NCBI GenBank assembly: GCA_963729215.1
Contig: CAVSND010000009.1
Span: 124,001 to 188,000 of the forward strand
DNA from: CAVQJU01 sp963729215
GTDB lineage: Bacteria; Acidobacteriota; Vicinamibacteria; Vicinamibacterales; CAVVIG01
Direction: 5' to 3'
DNA: 64,000 nucleotides
In this document: piece after piece, positions 60,684 to 64,000 of the stretch
Layout: every line of letters begins with the position of its first letter
How positions within the stretch are numbered: position 1 is the first letter of the stretch
The notes under the pieces: generated by a model
What the model was told of the DNA's origin: nothing
Databases searched by the model: none
Seen by the model: only the letters and a program-made list of their open reading frames with translations
Translations under genes and position numbers: made by a program

Positions 60684-60709
60684 TGGCAGTCGATCAAGGC
60701 GACTGCTAG
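60683..60709 (+). promoter_or_regulatory. CIRCE-like operator 2
   Basis: TTGGCAGTC (60683-60691), 9 nt, GACTGCTAG (60701-60709) is an inverted repeat of CIRCE geometry, with perfect pairing over the inner GGCAGTC/GACTGCT-like core. It covers the expected +1. HrcA repression is likely. Confidence 0.75.
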
Positions 60710-60760
60710 CCGCCAGGGAACACCGAACATCCAACCTTTACGCCAGACGGAGTAACGAGC

Positions 60761-61075
60761 ATGAACGTCAGACCGCTGCACGACCGCATCATTGTCCAGC
60801 GCACCGAGGAAGGCGAACAAAAGATCGGCGGGATCATCATCCCCGACTCAGCCAAGGAAAAGCCCCAGCAGGGCAAGGTCATCGCGGCCGGCGCCGGCAA
60901 GGTCAAGGACGACGGCAAGCGCATCGCGCTCGACGTCAAGGCCGGCGACAGCATCCTGTTCGGCAAATATTCGGGCCAGGAAATCAAGCTCGATGGCGAG
61001 GAATACCTCATCATGCGCGAAGACGAAGTCCTCGCGGTCGTCGAGGGCGGCGAGGCGAAGAAAGCCAAGAAGTAG
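60761..61075 (+). CDS. groES: Co-chaperonin GroES
   Basis: GroES caps the GroEL folding chamber. The 104-residue product starts MNVRPLHDRIIVQRTEEGEQ, with the mobile loop KIGGIIIPDSAKEKPQ and the conserved GEEYLIMREDEVLAV-like end. The start follows GGAG by 10 nt. It is the first gene of the operon, 63 nt before groEL. Confidence 0.98.
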   Translation: MNVRPLHDRIIVQRTEEGEQKIGGIIIPDSAKEKPQQGKVIAAGAGKVKDDGKRIALDVKAGDSILFGKYSGQEIKLDGEEYLIMREDEVLAVVEGGEAKKAKK

Positions 61076-61138
61076 CCATCGCGAGCCCGGGAAGTTCTGC
61101 AAATCAAGTAGTCATGAATTGAGTTTAGGAGCACATCG

Positions 61139-62765
<1,627 letters not shown>

Positions 62766-62767
<2 letters not shown>

Positions 62768-62820
62768 ACGTAAAACGTAAAACGCAAAACGTAGAACGAA
62801 GAACGAAACGTAGAACGTCG
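62766..62820. repeat. Heptanucleotide repeat, ACGTAAA family
   Basis: Six or more 7-nt units in phase (AAACGTA, AAACGTA, AAACGCA, AAACGTA, GAACGAA, GAACGAA), then a 5-nt slip and GAACGTC. It begins inside the groEL stop and ends before the terminator. Confidence 0.82.
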
Positions 62821-62832
62821 TGAAAGACGAGA

Positions 62833-62864
62833 GGCCCGGGAGGAGCAATCCTTCCGGGCCTTTT
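62833..62864. terminator. Intrinsic terminator after groEL
   Basis: GGCCCGGGAGGA and TCCTTCCGGGCC form a 12-bp stem with one mismatch around GCAA, followed by TTTT (62861-62864). It serves groEL on the plus strand and may also act on the convergent minus gene. Confidence 0.85.
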
Positions 62865-62869
62865 CGTTT

Positions 62870-64000
62870 CTACGGCGACGTGAACAGGCGGAGCGTGAGC
62901 GCGCGCGAGTCGCCGGGGGTGAGCGTGAAAGCCGTCGCCACGCGGCTCCAGCCCTCGAGCAGGTCGGGGTCCTGCCAGTTGGACACATCGATCGCGTCGA
63001 ACGCCACGGCGTAGTAGTCGCCCGGTGGCAGCGTCGCGACCTTGAAGCCGCCGTCGGCGCCGGGGCGTCCCAGGGCCAGGTAGCGATTCGTCGCGAGCTT
63101 CCACCTCGCGCGATCCTGCGAAAACAGGGCAACGGTGTAGTCCTTGACCGCTTCGCCCCGTGCATCGGTCACCGTCCCGGTGATCTGCTGCAGCCGATTC
63201 GACATCTCGATTTCGATGCCGCTGACCGCCTGGCTGCCCACTTCAAACCCGGTGTCCGTCACATCGGACCCGTTCACATGAATCGATTTCAGCCGCCATG
63301 TGTTGGACGCCTGCTGAATGATCGCGGCCAGCGCAATCCGGCCCGGCGCGGTCTTCAACTCAAACGTGAAGTCGTCCTTGACGGGCTTCGGCGGCCCTCC
63401 TGCACCGACACCGATTCCCGCAAAGTCGTCGGGGTTCACGGCCTGCGCCACGACTCGAATCGTCGAGGGTTTCAACGACTGCGCGGCGCCCGGATCGTCG
63501 AAGGAAATGTGCCCGCTGATCGTGACCAGCGCAAGTGGCGCGAGACGCACACCCGAGACGTCGTCGCCGGTGACGACAACCTCGGCCACAGAGAAATCGG
63601 GCGGTCCGTTCACAACGCCGCCATTCCGAGCAGCATTCGCGCGGAGCAGGTAGTTCCCCGGCGGGACGTTAGGAATGGTAAATGTGCCGTCCGGCCGGAT
63701 CGGACCGCCCACTCCCCCGAGCCCGATGCCGACGCCGTAGCCGCGTGAGGTCGCGAAGACGGATCCCGCCATCGGGCGGCCCTCCGAGTCGACCGCGCTG
63801 CCGGTGATCGTGGCCAGGCGCGTCGGCGTCAACGCGATGTCGACGCCGCTCAGCGTCTGCGCCACCCCCACTGTGAGCTTCTGCGCGGACGCCGCGTCGG
63901 CCGTCCCGGGATAGAAGGTCGGCGCATAACCGCTGTTCTGCCCCGACACCTCGACCGAGTTGCCGACGGGCATGGCCAGCGTCAACGCCTGCACCGTCGA
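62870..64000 (-). CDS. Carboxypeptidase-regulatory-like domain protein (5' end outside window)
   Basis: The frame is open to the right edge, so the N-terminus is missing. At least two carboxypeptidase-regulatory-like beta-sandwich repeats are visible: TITGSAVDSEGRPMAGSVFA with IPNVPPGNYLLRANA, and QITGTVTDARGEAVKDYTVAL with VATLPPGDYYAVAFDAID. Such domains are frequent in exported Acidobacteriota proteins, often at the N-terminus of TonB-dependent transporters. No transmembrane segment is seen in this part. Function unknown. Confidence 0.85.
   Translation of the reverse strand, partial: STVQALTLAMPVGNSVEVSGQNSGYAPTFYPGTADAASAQKLTVGVAQTLSGVDIALTPTRLATITGSAVDSEGRPMAGSVFATSRGYGVGIGLGGVGGPIRPDGTFTIPNVPPGNYLLRANAARNGGVVNGPPDFSVAEVVVTGDDVSGVRLAPLALVTISGHISFDDPGAAQSLKPSTIRVVAQAVNPDDFAGIGVGAGGPPKPVKDDFTFELKTAPGRIALAAIIQQASNTWRLKSIHVNGSDVTDTGFEVGSQAVSGIEIEMSNRLQQITGTVTDARGEAVKDYTVALFSQDRARWKLATNRYLALGRPGADGGFKVATLPPGDYYAVAFDAIDVSNWQDPDLLEGWSRVATAFTLTPGDSRALTLRLFTSP

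Overview
The window looks like chromosome from a GC-rich, Gram-negative soil-type bacterium. I infer Acidobacteriota, probably Vicinamibacteria-like. The visible reasons are a LolA, two secretins and a PilMNOPQ set (so an outer membrane), DUF6152-type secreted proteins, a carboxypeptidase-regulatory-like protein, NtrY/NtrC, high GC and frequent GTG/TTG starts. No 16S gene is present, so this placement is inference. I see no prophage, intact insertion sequence or CRISPR array.

Layout. 1-3126 (minus): type IV pilus assembly genes pilM-N-O-P-Q, with pilQ running off the left edge. 3388-7529 (plus): translation genes rplM-rpsI-rpsB-tsf-pyrH-frr, with a strong promoter and an attenuator-like hairpin before tsf. 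7531-10584 (minus): pfkA followed by methionine-salvage genes mtnB-mtnD-mtnC. 10699-10774: tRNA-Ala(CGC). 10825-21809: accessory region with a diheme cytochrome c, an MBL-fold hydrolase, a cluster of secreted DUF6152-type proteins, a divergent pair resembling a degenerate NtrC split in two, a DUF4159 protein, several small proteins and a rhodanese. 21907-26096: a PolX with altered polymerase residues, lolA and a lipoprotein secretin. 26197-33548 (minus): a tightly overlapping cell-wall operon, nagZ-ldcA-mpl-pxpB-pxpC-murB-murA, divergent from a GHMP kinase. 34919-40712 (minus): rodZ, a helical-repeat protein, thiE, a TPR protein, rnhB and rplS. 40751-48459 (minus): trmD-rimM-khpA-rpsP-ffh, riboflavin genes and ftsY. 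48513-59066 (minus): gpsA, plsY, cinA, pgpA, an RDD protein, ntrC/ntrY, nrdR and a flippase-like membrane protein. 59472-62767 (plus): purC, a Fis-like gene and groES-groEL under two CIRCE-like operators. The right edge holds the 3' part of a regulatory-domain protein.

Two window-wide observations matter most. First, short-period tandem repeats (7, 8 or 9 nt units), often as paired inverted arms, sit at the ends of genes at about eleven places; some reach into coding sequence and encode C-termini. They resemble the heptanucleotide STRRs of cyanobacteria and are my main candidate for an undescribed element family. Second, twelve conserved genes carry an apparent single extra base, mostly in a short G or C run. 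Removing that base restores the expected protein every time. The uniform sign and sequence context point to base-calling error, so those genes should not be read as true pseudogenes or fusions.
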